Under the pieces are notes generated by a model. It worked only from the letters and a program-made list of their open reading frames with translations, did no database searches and was not told the origin of the DNA. A stretch of 64,000 bases of DNA from Bradysia coprophila (lineage: Eukaryota > Arthropoda > Insecta > Diptera > Sciaridae). Shown piece by piece: positions 1 through 11,225 of the stretch; the stretch's first letter is position 1; the number at the start of each line of letters is the position of its first letter. The DNA lies in contig NW_023503375.1 of the NCBI RefSeq assembly GCF_014529535.1, positions 5,703,858 to 5,767,857 on the forward strand. The letters run 5' to 3'. The position numbers and the translations under genes were made by a program.

Positions 1-1950
1 CATTCTTTACTTGCACTTGGTTTCTTGGGCTTTTCCTCGGCATTTACCTCTGCAAGTTTTTCACTAACTTCATCCGTATTTAATTCGATATCTTGAATAT
101 TTAATGTAAAGGAAATAAATAGGTTTCCAGCAGTGCAGAATTGCAGTGCTCGTAAAATACCTTTTTCGATTTCTCCCAACGCATCATTCATATCACCTTC
201 AATAACATTCGATTTCATAGCCCGCATGTCTGTTTTCCTTGCTTCTTCAAGTGCTGCAGCTTCGCTGTCACTGAGTTCTGGGGAGCCAAGATATTGAATA
301 AGATAAAAAATGTTAAAAGACGACCAGCAAATCATTAGTAGTTTAACTGAATCTGTTACTTCTTTTGTTTCAAGTACCTATTTTCGACAGATTGACCAAC
401 AATATTTCATCAGTCTTAAACTTACTTGCAAATCTCGGGTCCATTTCGTACCACGGATTGTCGACCACTTCATGAATATTCAATCGCCTTTTCGGTATTG
501 GCTCCAGTAAATTTCGTATTAACTTTTTCACTTCGATCGACACACTACCGCAAACGCGTTCTCGAAATTTGTATCTTCGTTTGATTTGATGTTGATACAA
601 AATTGTTACATTGCTGTTATCGAACGGAACACATTTGTTTAGCATGGTGAATATCAGAACGCCTAGCGCCCAAATATCTGCTTTCGTTGGCTCATACGGG
701 ATACCTCTTAATACCTCTGGTGCAGTGTACAACAATGAGCCGCAATAGGTTTCGCTCAGAACTTCTTTCGAATTTGCGTCGAGTATGTACCTACGGACAT
801 GAAGGTTTCCTTAGTCATCAATTTCTTTTTTTTTTTTTTGATGTTCCGAATCATTCGGAATGCACTAATTAAACTAAAGAAAGATGTAAAACTCCCCGGT
901 CATATTAAGAACGTTCGCACTTTAGGAAAATAGAGGCGAGATAACCATCTTATGAAAGTGAACCTTTTAGAAACGGCATGCATATCACGCTATAATCATC
1001 AAATCTATTACTTCTGATGTTCAAAATATGGTCTACTAACCATTGGGTAACCATGTCGCCAAGAGTTTGATGGAAAATCTTTTACTTCGTTCGCTTTAAC
1101 ATTCATATTACTAAGACCACATGAACCGTATCGATAACAGGTGATATTAGCCGTTTCTGAAAGGTTACGATACAAACGACTCTGGTATACTAAACCTAAG
1201 TAAAACCTGCTAAATCCAAAGTCGGTTAGTTTGACATTATTGTTGTTCGTTATCAGGACGTTTTCGCATTTTATGTCTCGGTGAGTAATGCCTGAAACAT
1301 TTTCTTTAAAATCTCAGAACAAGCAACGCAGAAAACATCCATAAAACACGTCTTGACAAACGAATTGTATGGACCAATGAAAAGAAATGTCTGTCATTAC
1401 CAAGAGTGTGCAAATATTGAACGGCTAAGCTGATTTGTCGTGCCCAGAATCTTGCTTGTACCTCAGTTAAGGCACCGAATTGTACAATAAAGTCCATCAG
1501 ATCTCCATTTTCGGCGTAGCTACAAAGAGTTACTCGTTAAAGGTAAATATGATCTTTCCGCTCAGAGCTCAGAGTCCACTTCCAGACTCACCGCATAAAA
1601 ATGAAATATTTGAAATTGCGTCGAAAAATGCTGTGAACATGAACAATGTGCGGATGTTTCAATTTCATCAGACAGTCCAGTTCTCGTGGCAAAAATTTAC
1701 CCACGTAGGATTTGGTCGTTTTTCGTTCGTCGATTATTTTGCATGCTAATTTTAGTGTTTCTGCGCTCCGTTTGTATACACTGACGTAGACCTATACGTT
1801 TCCACATTGAAAAATGTTGTCGCAGTAGATAAACAAACAGACCTTAGCATAGGCCCCTTCTCCCAGTTTAGTTGATAATTCGTACCCTCTAGCCGATAGA
1901 GCATTCTCTTCAGATTCAGTTAAATGGATGCGATGCGATGTTTTTGGCAT
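1..1950 (-). CDS. TSSK-like serine/threonine protein kinase, 3' end outside window
   Basis: A protein kinase resembling testis-specific serine kinases. Exons on the minus strand: 1950-1843, 1791-1592, 1519-1401, 1291-1207 and 790 down to 378 or 370. All junctions are GT-AG and keep frame; introns are 51, 72, 109 and 416 bp. Visible motifs: glycine loop GEGAYAKV (about residues 30-37), LACKIID with catalytic Lys54, Glu73 in [14 protein letters not shown] with Asp148, DFG at 166-168, SETYCGS, APE at 194-196 and DIWALG. The start ATG at 1950 is the first in frame before the kinase core. Unspliced, exon 5 stops at 370 (310 aa). A frame-compatible GT at 377 joins an acceptor at 278, and a further 69-bp intron (92-160) joins exon 7. 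That yields a charged C-terminal tail leaving the window at base 1. Kinase identity is very secure; the tail and the TSSK assignment are inference. Confidence 0.85.
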
Positions 1951-2034
1951 CGTTAATGTACGAGAAATTTTGAACGTTCAAAAACGAATTTTAGTCTGAC
2001 AAGTGTAGAGGAATTGATTGCTTTGCTTCTAATA

Positions 2035-2265
2035 TTACCACCCAGTAAAAACGATCTCTTCGATGCCAACCAATGATACGAAGGAACGTGGAATAATCAA
2101 GGGAATGTATCCGTTCAATGTTATGGTTTCCAATAGAGCAAACTGCTCCATTTCGATAAGTCGAACACGGTGCCACTCTTCATGAGGATGACTCTTTTGG
2201 CCCATAACCTCCACACTCGCCAAAGTAAAATTTTGGAACCATGGACGTAGGAAAGCCGGTTTGCT
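2035..2265 (-). CDS. Isolated exon-like ORF, unknown
   Basis: An open minus-strand stretch of about 75 codons follows a possible acceptor (ttcacag, near 2266) and has amino-acid composition like real protein (motifs such as HEEWHRVRLIEMEQF and PLIIPRSFVSLVG). It has no convincing ATG and ends at a stop at 2035. It lies just upstream of the kinase gene on the same strand but shares no obvious frame with its first exon. It may be an exon of another gene or a decayed fragment; I do not recognise the family. Confidence 0.25.
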   Translation of the reverse strand, partial: SKPAFLRPWFQNFTLASVEVMGQKSHPHEEWHRVRLIEMEQFALLETITLNGYIPLIIPRSFVSLVGIEEIVFTGW

Positions 2266-3352
2266 GTGAAATAAATTAGCGAAGGATATTAGTCATAATC
2301 CCAAAATAATACTTTGTGACATTGTGACAAGCGTAATCTGTTACTTCTTTTGACAAATTAAATATTCTTATCAGTTTGACGCTACAAACACACTAATTTA
2401 AGTAAAAAACATCTCTCCAGCTGCGTATCAACGTCTCGAACAGCCTTTTTCTCAATTCAGTGACGAAAAATAAAACTTTCGTTGGCTTTTTTGGGAAAAA
2501 CTTTGTTTGCATTTCATTTAAAAATGCTTAACGCATGATGTGTATTGTCACAGTTTACGAGCAACAAGACAACTCGACTAGACTCATTATCACGGGGGAA
2601 CCATGTGTTTCGGCGTAATGCTCGAATAGAGCGCTTTTCTTCATAGATAGACCGACCAGAGTTTCTAATACGAAGGAATCGTGTCATTTTATTCGTAAAG
2701 ACATAAATCTAAAATCATTTCAGATGATTCGTTTAGTTGAAATTCAGGCAGGTTACTCAAAAATACACGAGTGAGTTTGCTTCAAGTTTGTTCAAATGAT
2801 TGTTGTATGCAAATTATTGATATGTAATGGTCAACTTTCGCATAGGGCATATTACCATGTAATAGTCAATTTTCGTATGGGGGCAAGTAATAAAATAAAC
2901 TGCGGGACATCGTGTCTTAAAAAGCACGTAATTGTTCTAGTTAGGCGCTACCTGACTAAAATAGCAACTAAGATTTTGAATCCAATTTCCTATTGATTAG
3001 ATGAATTTTTAACCTAATTTCTAATTTCTTTTTTTTTCAGGATCAGCCTAAAGAAAATTGGTTTATCCACGCAACTTACAATGTACGATTCGGTTGAAAA
3101 CACATGTGCATGCCAAATATTTTAGAAAAAAGCTTTCTTTTTATAAATTCTTCATTTTCACGCTTATGAGTTTGTTCTTTTGTGATAGCAAGCCCCAGTT
3201 CTTTTTAGAGGAGAGGAGAGGCAAAGAATTTAATTTTTTTTCTCGTAGGAGTTTATTGGTTAAAATTTTGAGCTGTTAACAGTATACCATCTAAGAGATA
3301 TTTTGCCCACGTGCAGATCAGACTCCCACAAAAATTCTTCGGTTTAAAAACT
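2266..3352. other. Intergenic, no gene seen
   Basis: AT-rich sequence with only short ORFs of no coding character. Near 2830-2890 are motifs (aactttcgcata, attttcgtatggggg) that resemble the arms of the foldback repeat at 33340-33465 and 41009-41131. Confidence 0.5.
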
Positions 3353-3472
3353 ATGCTAAATTTTTTTGTTCTGGTGATTTTGGCTGTGAGCGGCTACGTA
3401 GTCACCAGCGAATATATCAGTAAAGGTCAGCCGTGTCTGACAATTAAATCATTCGAATTTGATTATTTTTGA
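3353..3472 (+). CDS. Possible tiny secreted peptide or signal-peptide exon
   Basis: An ATG at 3353 opens a 39-codon frame starting MLNFFVLVILAVSGYVVTS, a good signal peptide, and ending at TGA 3470-3472. A GT at 3426 and a tttattccttcag acceptor ending at 3501 would remove 76 bp and give an alternative ending (..SKVIVLGDQ, stop at about 3526). This is the usual intron size in this window. It could be the first exon of a secreted-protein gene whose remainder was lost or lies elsewhere. No family is recognised, and chance cannot be excluded at this length. Confidence 0.25.
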   Translation: MLNFFVLVILAVSGYVVTSEYISKGQPCLTIKSFEFDYF

Positions 3473-3793
3473 ATTTCATTCTGACTGGTTTATTCCTTCA
3501 GTTATTGTCCTTGGCGATCAATGACAGAATTACGAGAAGAAATAGTTTTCGTCTTCGGTATCCAGACCTTGACTTAAATCGTTTAAGCATTAACAGTATG
3601 TGACCGATACTTTTTTGAAATTAAAATGTAATTCACTCCGGAATTACTTTCATTAATATTTCTTCTGTGTAGTGGAAGAATAAGAATAAAGTGGCTCAGA
3701 GTTTGTAATGATATGTACGGGGGCTTTTCTACAGTTATGTAGATTATGACTAAGTTAAATTTGAATGGATTGTACTGGAAAATTAATGGTCGA
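3473..3793. other. Intergenic, nothing recognised
   Basis: Short AT-rich spacer between the possible peptide exon and the nested foldback; no coding ORF or RNA gene seen. Confidence 0.5.
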
Positions 3794-4430
3794 TTACGTT
3801 TTTGTTTGAAACTTTTTATTTTGCTGAGTGTGAAAGGTGCAGCACGAACCGAAGACAAGGACCTACAATACACAAGGCAAATTACCAAGTTCCAATCAAA
3901 GACGTAAGTCATTTTACTACCTAAGTCTACTGGAAATAAGTCTTAACAACGCTCATGTCAATGAAGTAATGAGTCATTTTCCGGGGGGTTACAGTGAGTA
4001 AAAATATTTTACATGCTACATGCGTCGAAAACCGTACTTTTCATGTTTCAAGCACTACTTTCGACGCCCTCAGCATGTAAAATCCATTACATAACTCGGG
4101 ATAAAAATGAAAAGTCTCGTTTTCGTGTGTTTATTGACCTCGGCTACGCCTCGGATCAACAAAATTCACACGAAAAATCTACTTTTCAACTTTTTATCCC
4201 TAGTCATGTAAAATACTATTGTTCACTAAGTCCCCGGAAAATGACTCATTACTTCATTGACATGAGCGTTGTTAAGACTTATTTTCAGAAGACTTAGGTA
4301 GTAAAATGACTTACGTCTTTGTTTGGAACTTTGTATTTTGACTTGTGTAGTTGAATCCCTTGCCTGCGGCTATTGAGCTGCTCTGCACACTTGGCAAAAT
4401 AAAAAGTTTCAAACAAGGACGTAATCTACT
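3794..4430. mobile_element. Nested foldback (palindromic) elements
   Basis: The left arm (3794-4000, with ttgtttgaaactttttattt and acgtaagtcattttactacc) recurs as reverse complement at 4240-4430. The inner arms (about 3897-4010 and 4225-4321) match almost base for base, and the outer arms continue beyond them. The central segment (tttcgtgtgtttattgacct, near 4122) has a diverged relative at 30320-30370. There is no ORF of coding quality, so this is a non-autonomous foldback/MITE, possibly one inside another. Confidence 0.75.
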
Positions 4431-4489
4431 ATTACTGTAAGTTGCGTTGTGACACCAGACAACAACTGTTGATATAAGTTTTTAATTAA

Positions 4490-5075
4490 GGCTAGGAACA
4501 GGTCAGAAACCGAGCTGAACCGGAATTTTTATGTCAGGCCTAACATGAATTGAACTGAAACCTGATTCCACCTGAAATCAAATATCTGACCTAACCTAAC
4601 TCCAGTGCTTCTTATTGGGATCTTTTTTTGGGTATTCTTCAGATTTTTTAAGAATTTTTCGGAATTTTCATGAGAACTTTCAATTCTTAAAAGATTTCTA
4701 TGTGCCGAACAAGCACCAGCTGAATATCACAGCTGATCTACCAACACCAACACACACATTTGTGTGATAAACAATCAAAATACATTCTTAACAATGTGTC
4801 AATCATACGTATTATGTGCGCGGTTGCTTAGAATTATTTACAAATTGTTTTTGTTTGTACCCCAGTTGGTGATTCGGCACATAGAAATCTTAGAACCTAA
4901 TAAGCTCTGACTCGTTGTTAGGTTATACATTTTTATGTAAAAAGTTTAAAATTTAACTCAGGTCGTGTCAGTTCAACGATCATGTCAGGTTGTTTGGAAG
5001 AAAACCTGACCTGACCTGAACTTTTCACACGATTTCCGGTTCACAGGTCAGGCCAAACCCTACACCTATTCCGAG
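4490..5075. mobile_element. Foldback element with a nested MITE (4690-4895)
   Basis: The outer arms carry ctgacctgacct-type repeats in opposite orientation (about 4510-4610 versus 4940-5055). Inside, aagatttctatgtgccgaac at about 4690 is mirrored by gattcggcacatagaaatct near 4870-4890, each next to a caccagctg-like motif. A relative of this inner element lies at about 29640-29690. No clear target-site duplication was found for the outer element. Confidence 0.6.
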
Positions 5076-5540
5076 TCTTACAAGAATTAGTTTATTAATC
5101 AAACAAAAAAACCTAAACTTTGATTTAACGATAGTGTTAGAACAAAAAATAATGTGAATGCTAATCTAGAGCGTTGATTTCTGTGGTTTTTATTTCCTTA
5201 AAGAGAAATGTATAGAGTCTATGCTGTGTAGACGCTTAAAGAAAATGTACAAATACGACGGACTCATCTATAAGATGGACGAAAGCGTTTGTAAGATATC
5301 AGTTTAATTTACCGTGGTTGGCAATTAATTACCTCACTCAATTTAGAAGATTGTCGTCAACATATTATATTGTTCTACATAAAATATATAAATTAAGTGT
5401 ATTTCTGTCGCAGGTCTTTTAATGATATTTTATTTATGAATTTGCATAATCGGGAACGATTTGATCATGAACCGAAGCGATAGCGGACGTTCGTGATTGA
5501 AATAATAGACGCATTTCGAATGAATAAAAAATTGGGAAAT
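5076..5540. other. Intergenic, 3' flank of the dioxygenase
   Basis: AT-rich spacer with no coding ORF or clear repeat; it separates the foldback at 4490-5075 from the dioxygenase poly(A) signal. Confidence 0.5.
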
Positions 5541-5546
5541 TTTATT
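5541..5546 (-). terminator. Poly(A) signal of the dioxygenase gene
   Basis: AATAAA on the minus strand (tttatt on plus), 81 bp after the stop codon of the dioxygenase at 5627. Confidence 0.55.
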
Positions 5547-5626
5547 GTCTCTCTCCGTCTGTCGTTACATAAAAACAAGTAGCACGAACACCTTTACACA
5601 TAGACAAATGCAAAAATAAAACCATC

Positions 5627-6973
5627 CTATTCCGCATCCAATGGAGCATACGGCGGCCGATCATCAACCTGAATACCTCTTCGTTTCTTTGCATTGGAAT
5701 CGTGGAATGGCAACTTCCAACCACCTTCCATTTCCGGCGTCGACAACCACAATCGCATCAAATGTCTTTTCGGCTGCGGCGGAAGATGATCCTTGTATGC
5801 TGACCGACTGTGCATCACTTGTGCATTGCATATAAACTGAATGTCGCCAACTTCGAGAATCATGTGCAATTTCAACCGAGTGCACGTATCTTCCAACACT
5901 TGCATTGCATCAATCTGATCCGGGCTTAGTGCGGGAATTTCACCACTGTCAGAGAATCTGCTTAGAGATTTCACGTAGTACGGATCCCATTTTGCTAGGA
6001 CGCGTCCATTTGCCTGTGGCTCTAGGTAAAATACCGCTTGTTTGATATACTCCTGCTGACCAGTGGACGTTTCACCTTTGCGATCAAAGTACCAGTTCGG
6101 CTTGGTGAGAGTCTCCGCTACGTCTGGCCGTTCGGCTTGCAATACATTCCAAACATTGTGAGTGGATGAAATGTCAGATTCGCCACCTTCGAATGCACGA
6201 TTTATACAGCAAAGGCCAACAATGTCGCACTCATCTGTGTGGAAGAATTGACTGTCGCAAAGAGTTTAGTATTTCCCATGGAAACGAAATTAATGTTTTG
6301 ACTCACCGAGCCGTTGTCCTATAGATTCGAACCTTATCGATCTGTGTGGGATCATCACCTACATCTTTCACATGCCCCAAAACGTGTCCACGACCATTTT
6401 GACTCACAAAATATCCAAAGTAAGTGCCTAGCCCCATATATGCAACCGCAGTCTTGTGAGTGCCCCATTTCTCAACTGGAAATCCTTTGAAAAGTATGAA
6501 TCCTTTGCCGTTCAGCAAATCGTTCCTTATCACCGAAAGAACTTCCGGTAACTTGAAGAGTACGAAATTCGACTGCAAAATTCACAATTCAGATTAAATG
6601 CAAAAGTCAGATGATCGCGAGCCCTTACTTTGGAAATGCCAGTCAAAGGAATTTTGTCCGCAATGAATTTATCCGCAGCTGAACTTAAGTCCTCAATCTC
6701 TTCGTCGGTAAAGTGACGAACCCAATGCTCAGGATTGTTTTGATAGTCTTCTGCCTTCCACAAAGTGGGACCAGTGATGATTTTCGGAAATGAGGAATAT
6801 GGTTGAACCAATTCGGGTATTGGCGGATGTTGTCCCGATGTTTTAAGACCATCTGGAAAGATGTTAAGGTCTACAGGTGTCCTGCAGCGGGAGTATCAAA
6901 ACATTGACGGTTATTTGAGCAGCAAAATACTTGGTGCTTCTACTCACGAATTGTTAGCCGCGCAGCTGTCCAT
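5627..6973 (-). CDS. TauD/TfdA-family Fe(II)/2-oxoglutarate dioxygenase
   Basis: Four exons on the minus strand, 6973-6948, 6881-6629, 6572-6307 and 6251-5627, with GT-AG junctions in phase, give a 389-aa protein. The iron-binding triad is visible as HTDECD (His186, Asp188) and QVMHSR (His329), with the co-substrate arginine in RHLMRLW (344 or 348). The family couples oxidation of a small substrate to decarboxylation of 2-oxoglutarate; this substrate is unknown. No signal peptide is seen, so it is probably cytosolic. The start is the only ATG in the short first exon (MDSCAANN). Its style (GGESDISS, NWYFDRKGETSTGQQEY, WKLPFHDS near the C-terminus) resembles filamentous-fungal and bacterial TauD-like proteins more than insect gamma-butyrobetaine or trimethyllysine dioxygenases. 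Transfer from a fungus followed by intron gain is therefore plausible but needs phylogeny. Confidence 0.9.
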
Positions 6974-7756
6974 TTTGTTCAATAGTTTGATGTGACGAAT
7001 ACAGCACTAAGATGTGAAATGGTTAAAAATTCCGGTTCACAACAGTTTTTATCACGAAGAGATAGCGATAACAGACGCCTATAAGAGTTATCACTGCTGC
7101 TACAATGATGGTCAGATTAAATAAAAAAGAAAATTGGGCAATGAAAAGAGGTATAACAACAAACACTACTCTTGTCAAATTCTAATCTTTAACCTTCGAT
7201 GCATGGCTTGTAGTGGCACACGCGTCTAGGGTTACCAGAATCATATTTGGCGACCGTTGTCGATTCGTTGATTATCATTGCACTAATAACTTGTAGGGAA
7301 AAATTTAATTTTTAGAAAGAAATCGCTCATTTTTGACCAGAAAGAAGAAAAACTAGCCGTCAGAATATTCGGAGCGTTTGTTGCGACTGAGCCCGTTACA
7401 ACCCGTAAACCTATTTCGTACGTGACTATAACGCATCCGCGACCCTAATTCGTCCGTAACCCTAATACATCTATAACCCTTATGAGCAATTTTAGTAGCC
7501 CTAATTGGAATGGAATGCCTCAAACACCCCACACCCACACACATAACCAATTACTTCTATGTTAACAGAATCTATCTAAATACCATTTTACTCAAGATTT
7601 ATCACTCTTACCAAAATCCAATATGGCCACCGGTAGCCATTTTGCTAGGAGACCGGGAATCGTACTAACGCTTTACATTCGTTAATACCTTTCAAACAAA
7701 CAAAAAATCATGAAATTCTGGCAAAATTTACTTGAGATAATTGGCAAAAAAACCAT
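6974..7756. other. Intergenic; 5' flank of the dioxygenase
   Basis: AT-rich. It contains short diverged repeats of the type cgtaaccctaatac (7400-7500) without perfect periodicity, and no gene. Confidence 0.45.
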
Positions 7757-8216
7757 CACTGTATGGCCGAGAAGCCAGATATGAGACTCCAAGAGACCTC
7801 TCACGCTCTGGTGAACCGAATTTCATAAACTTTTCTTCCCCTAATTGGTACGGTCAATACCTATCTAATAAAGCAAAAACAGTCGAAATATGTTCAAATT
7901 TAGCCGACCTATATGGCAAAACTGCTTGGTGCGCTGTACCTGGTTCACATTAAGGGCTCACGAGTCGGTCATCCAATTTCCATAAACTTTTTTTTCTGTG
8001 GCCCGATAAGTGAGTCCGCAGACCTCTTGGTGTGAACCAGGTACAGGGCGCCAAGCAGTTCTTGCTTGTGGGTCGGCTCAATTTGAGCTTCGCTTTATTT
8101 TGTATAGGTATTGATCGTACCAATCAGTGAAGAAAAGGTATATGAAATAAGGTTCACCGGAGCATGAGCTAGGTCGCTTGGAATGAGTTCATATCCGGCT
8201 AATCGGCTGTGCAGTG
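7757..8216. mobile_element. 460-bp foldback element, CACTG termini
   Basis: Long imperfect palindrome. The arm with gaagccagatatgagactcc (7770-7790) is mirrored near 8180-8205, and aactgcttggtgcgctgtac (7921) is mirrored by tacagggcgccaagcagttc (8042). The ends are CACTG and CAGTG. The ORF inside (7741-7953) is only arm sequence. No matching target-site duplication was seen. Confidence 0.7.
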
Positions 8217-8910
8217 AACATGGAGTATTTGTTAATATCTCAAGAATTTTTTGTTGCTATCAGTGTACCTTCACCATCTAGTTCGATCGAAATAGTTAGT
8301 AATAAATTCAAGTCTTCGGTTGTTTTTCTTAAATTTCAACAGTTCTTTTTCTCACAAGACGTTACACACACGCTAACGATGTACATGTTTGTTGAGCCAG
8401 TTGTCTCACTCTATGTGTGCGCGATCATTAAAACAATCATACTAAAATATGCAACTTCCCTGTTTTGAGGACGTTCGTCCAATAAAGACAATCACCCAAA
8501 ACCACTTACAGTGGAGGTGTGACGCAAATCCTGTTATTCACTTACAAAAGAACTGATATCGGTGTAAGTGACGCTTACAGATTCGACACGCAAAGAGATA
8601 TGCGTCACAAATGACGAGGAAAGCACGCGAAAGTTTAACAAAAAAAAATTGCGTCAAAAAATGGCAAATTTGTCAAATTTTTCAGTGTGAACGGACCTGC
8701 GTCCCGGCTTTCACTAACGTAGGGCCATGATATATACAATATATTAATAAATCGATAAGGGCAATACGCTATCTACAATTTGTTAGGTACCTATTATATT
8801 GTATCATAGCTATGATTGTGTTCTAAACACAGATAATGAAAAAACTAATCAACAAGTTATCCGACTCTGGTGAACATTTTATTTAGTCAGGTTTAAATTT
8901 TTTAAGAGAT
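8217..8910. other. Intergenic with a dispersed repeat (about 8505-8710)
   Basis: The stretch with gtgacgcaaatcctgttatt and gaactgatatcggtgtaagt (about 8518-8570) has a relative at 12490-12541 and 14009-14110. There the relative is interrupted by the 1.47-kb element at 12542-14008, so this copy serves as an approximate empty-site reference. Confidence 0.55.
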
Positions 8911-9237
8911 ATGAGTCAATTGAATTTCAACAGTGTGAACATATTCAGTGCATTAAAGAACTCAAGTTCAAAAGCCAAAATGCCAAAACAAAAGGAAAAA
9001 CCATCGAGAGCCCTTAAAGTTAAAACAGGAAAAGTTAAAAAATCTACTTCACCCAAAAAAGCAGTGGCGAAGAAAGTTAAAAAGGTCGCTGCTCGGCAAC
9101 GGGTTCAACAATCAGTTACTATCAGGAAAACTATAACCACTACAGTCACGATGGCAGCGAAAAGGTCATCATCGTTATCTGGTTCCAGATCGAAAACTAC
9201 GTCAGCGAAGAAAAAGAATAAACCACGCGGAAAATAG
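8911..9237 (+). CDS. Small lysine-rich basic protein, chromatin-like
   Basis: Intronless 108-aa ORF with a normal ATG and an AATAAA 160 bp after the stop. After about 23 residues (MSQLNFNSVNIFSALKNSSS) the protein is dominated by Lys with Ser, Thr, Ala and Arg, including KSTSPKKAVAKKVKKVA, and it ends KKKNKPRGK. SPKK-type motifs recall histone H1 tails and insect protamine-like sperm proteins, which bind DNA. No globular H1 or HMG-box domain is seen, so a chromatin or sperm-packaging role is inference from composition. It could also be a ribosome- or RNA-associated basic peptide. It stands alone between repeats, with no clear promoter element. Confidence 0.6.
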   Translation: MSQLNFNSVNIFSALKNSSSKAKMPKQKEKPSRALKVKTGKVKKSTSPKKAVAKKVKKVAARQRVQQSVTIRKTITTTVTMAAKRSSSLSGSRSKTTSAKKKNKPRGK

Positions 9238-9392
9238 AAATCAAAACATTTTTGAAGAAATTAGCAATAAGTACCAGACTTAGGTGAAGGTGAAGGACAA
9301 ACTTTGATTTTTGCATCAGAAGAGCGTAGACATGGACATCCAGGTATAATTAAAATTGAAGTTGTTTGTAAATGTATCAAAACCATATGCTA

Positions 9393-9398
9393 AATAAA
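9393..9398 (+). terminator. Poly(A) signal of the basic protein gene
   Basis: AATAAA in taaataaata, about 156 bp after the stop codon; the next downstream sequence is unrelated. Confidence 0.55.
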
Positions 9399-11020
9399 TA
9401 GAAATTTGCTATATTTTCTAAAGCTAATTGAATCATTTCTACTGTCAGTCAACGAGCTTCAAGCGAAAGTGCTTCGAGTGACAGCTGCCAAGTAGAGTAC
9501 TGTTTTGTATGAAAAATGTTTCCAGATTTTTACAGTGCTAAAGTTTGGTCGATATACTGTCCCGTTTCAGTACTCTATTTAGAGTACCACTCATGCTTGA
9601 AGTGCGTTGTGTCAGTGCAAGTTTCTACAAAAATACAGAGATTTTTTTAAATTCATGTCATCCAGGATTTTGTGTGATTTCACCTTTATTTATTCCACAT
9701 GCGTTTGCAAAGTGTTAACAACTTTAGAGTACAGTCGAAATCTTAAAAAGTTAAATCATCGGTGCTTGAGAGCAAAATGAACAAGACTATTGCTCCCGAA
9801 AACACCTACCGCACAACAACTCCTCGATCATAGGACATTTTTTGAAAATGTAAAAATGATGCCAAAATTAAACTTTTTTCATTTTCTAAAATTTTGTAAG
9901 TTGTTTTTTCCGAAATTAAAATTACATTTATGTCCAACAATACATTGAAGTCAAACGATCCATTAACCTGTTACAGACGACAAGCTTATGACCAGTATTA
10001 TTATCGGATCTATTACTTCCATCGATCAAAGTATTTTTAATCGGTTGATTTCAAATCTTGTACTTCAATTGTTTTAACATGCATTTTTCTATATAAAGGA
10101 CCATATTACCCAGATATTGTCATTATTTGTGTCATCGTTATCGATAACAGATGAATAGCCGTATGTGACAGGTAACGTTTCAGCGATATCAGTTCTTTTG
10201 TCAGTAGAAACAAGAGGACCTGCGTCACACTTTCACCCTTTAGGGTTTTTTGGCGGATCGTATATTAAAGTAAATATTGGAAATTTCTTAAAATAAATCA
10301 AGGTAGTGAAAAACACCAATTTCGAAAAAAAATAATATTTCTGGCTCGTGATGACCACCGAAAAATATCACTTTTATAGACATATCTCCAACAAATTTTG
10401 GGCTACCAACCCCATATTGGGCTCAAACTGCGCGTCTTGACCATAGCTTTCAGGGAAAAAAGTTTACCGAAATCAGTTTATATTTGGTGAAAATATTTCG
10501 AAAAGTCACAAACGTGTAACACAACTAACCGCCGACTTCTTCGATCACACAAGTCACACTTCGCAGGCTAAAAATTCCAATTCTTGTTGGCATGAAAGCA
10601 CTTGATCTCCTGACTATTAGAAAATTTATAGACTGATTTGTTACCGCAAAACACAGCTCACTTTATGCCTCAGAAATGACGAAATTTGTAACGCAACTAA
10701 CCCTGGAGTTACCCATATATGAATGAACGTTGTACAGATAAATATGTTGGAATTTGAATACAGCTCAATATTGCTGTAAATGCGATGCCTGAAACATACC
10801 AAACACTTCCATGTTGACAGAAACTATCTAAGTATCATTTTTACTAAAATCTAATATAGTGCTCCGCTTCTATTTAAAACTATAACTTGTTTTGATGAAC
10901 TAAAATTTGATCTTCGACAGGTTTGACAAATAAAAGCGATATGAACAAAATAACCTGATAGTGGACGTTCGTCGATAATAAATAATTTGTCACAGAATAT
11001 GGCTTAAAAGTTTATGCTCT
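9399..11020. other. Intergenic with a dispersed repeat (about 9963-10175)
   Basis: No gene was recognised. The block at about 9963-10175 is the reverse complement of the sequence just downstream of both homeobox exons (about 38015-38225 and 41850-42035), sharing ttttaacatgcatttt and tgatttcaaatcttgtactt. It is therefore a dispersed repeat, not part of the homeobox gene. Confidence 0.55.
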
Positions 11021-11218
11021 GCGACACAGCTCTGCTACTAGCATGAACATAAGACATATTCGAAGACTAATGCAATTCTCGAAAAGATAGGAGTCCTGAT
11101 TTCTTCGTGTGAATAAAAACGCACATGCAATCGTACACGCATACATATTTAAAAATTTGAAGGTTTTTTGACGTTCCAAAAATGAGTGTTCGTGCTAGAA
11201 GCAGTGCTATGTTTGCGA
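11021..11218. mobile_element. MITE upstream of the cold-shock gene
   Basis: The terminal arms gcgacacagctctgctacta (11021) and gtgctagaagcagtgctatg (11192) are inverted repeats about 30 bp long around a short non-coding centre. A related element with agcactgctcctagcatgaa lies at about 39261-39487, so this is a dispersed family. It ends only 8 bp before the TATA box of the cold-shock gene. Confidence 0.7.
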
Positions 11219-11225
11219 ACATTAT

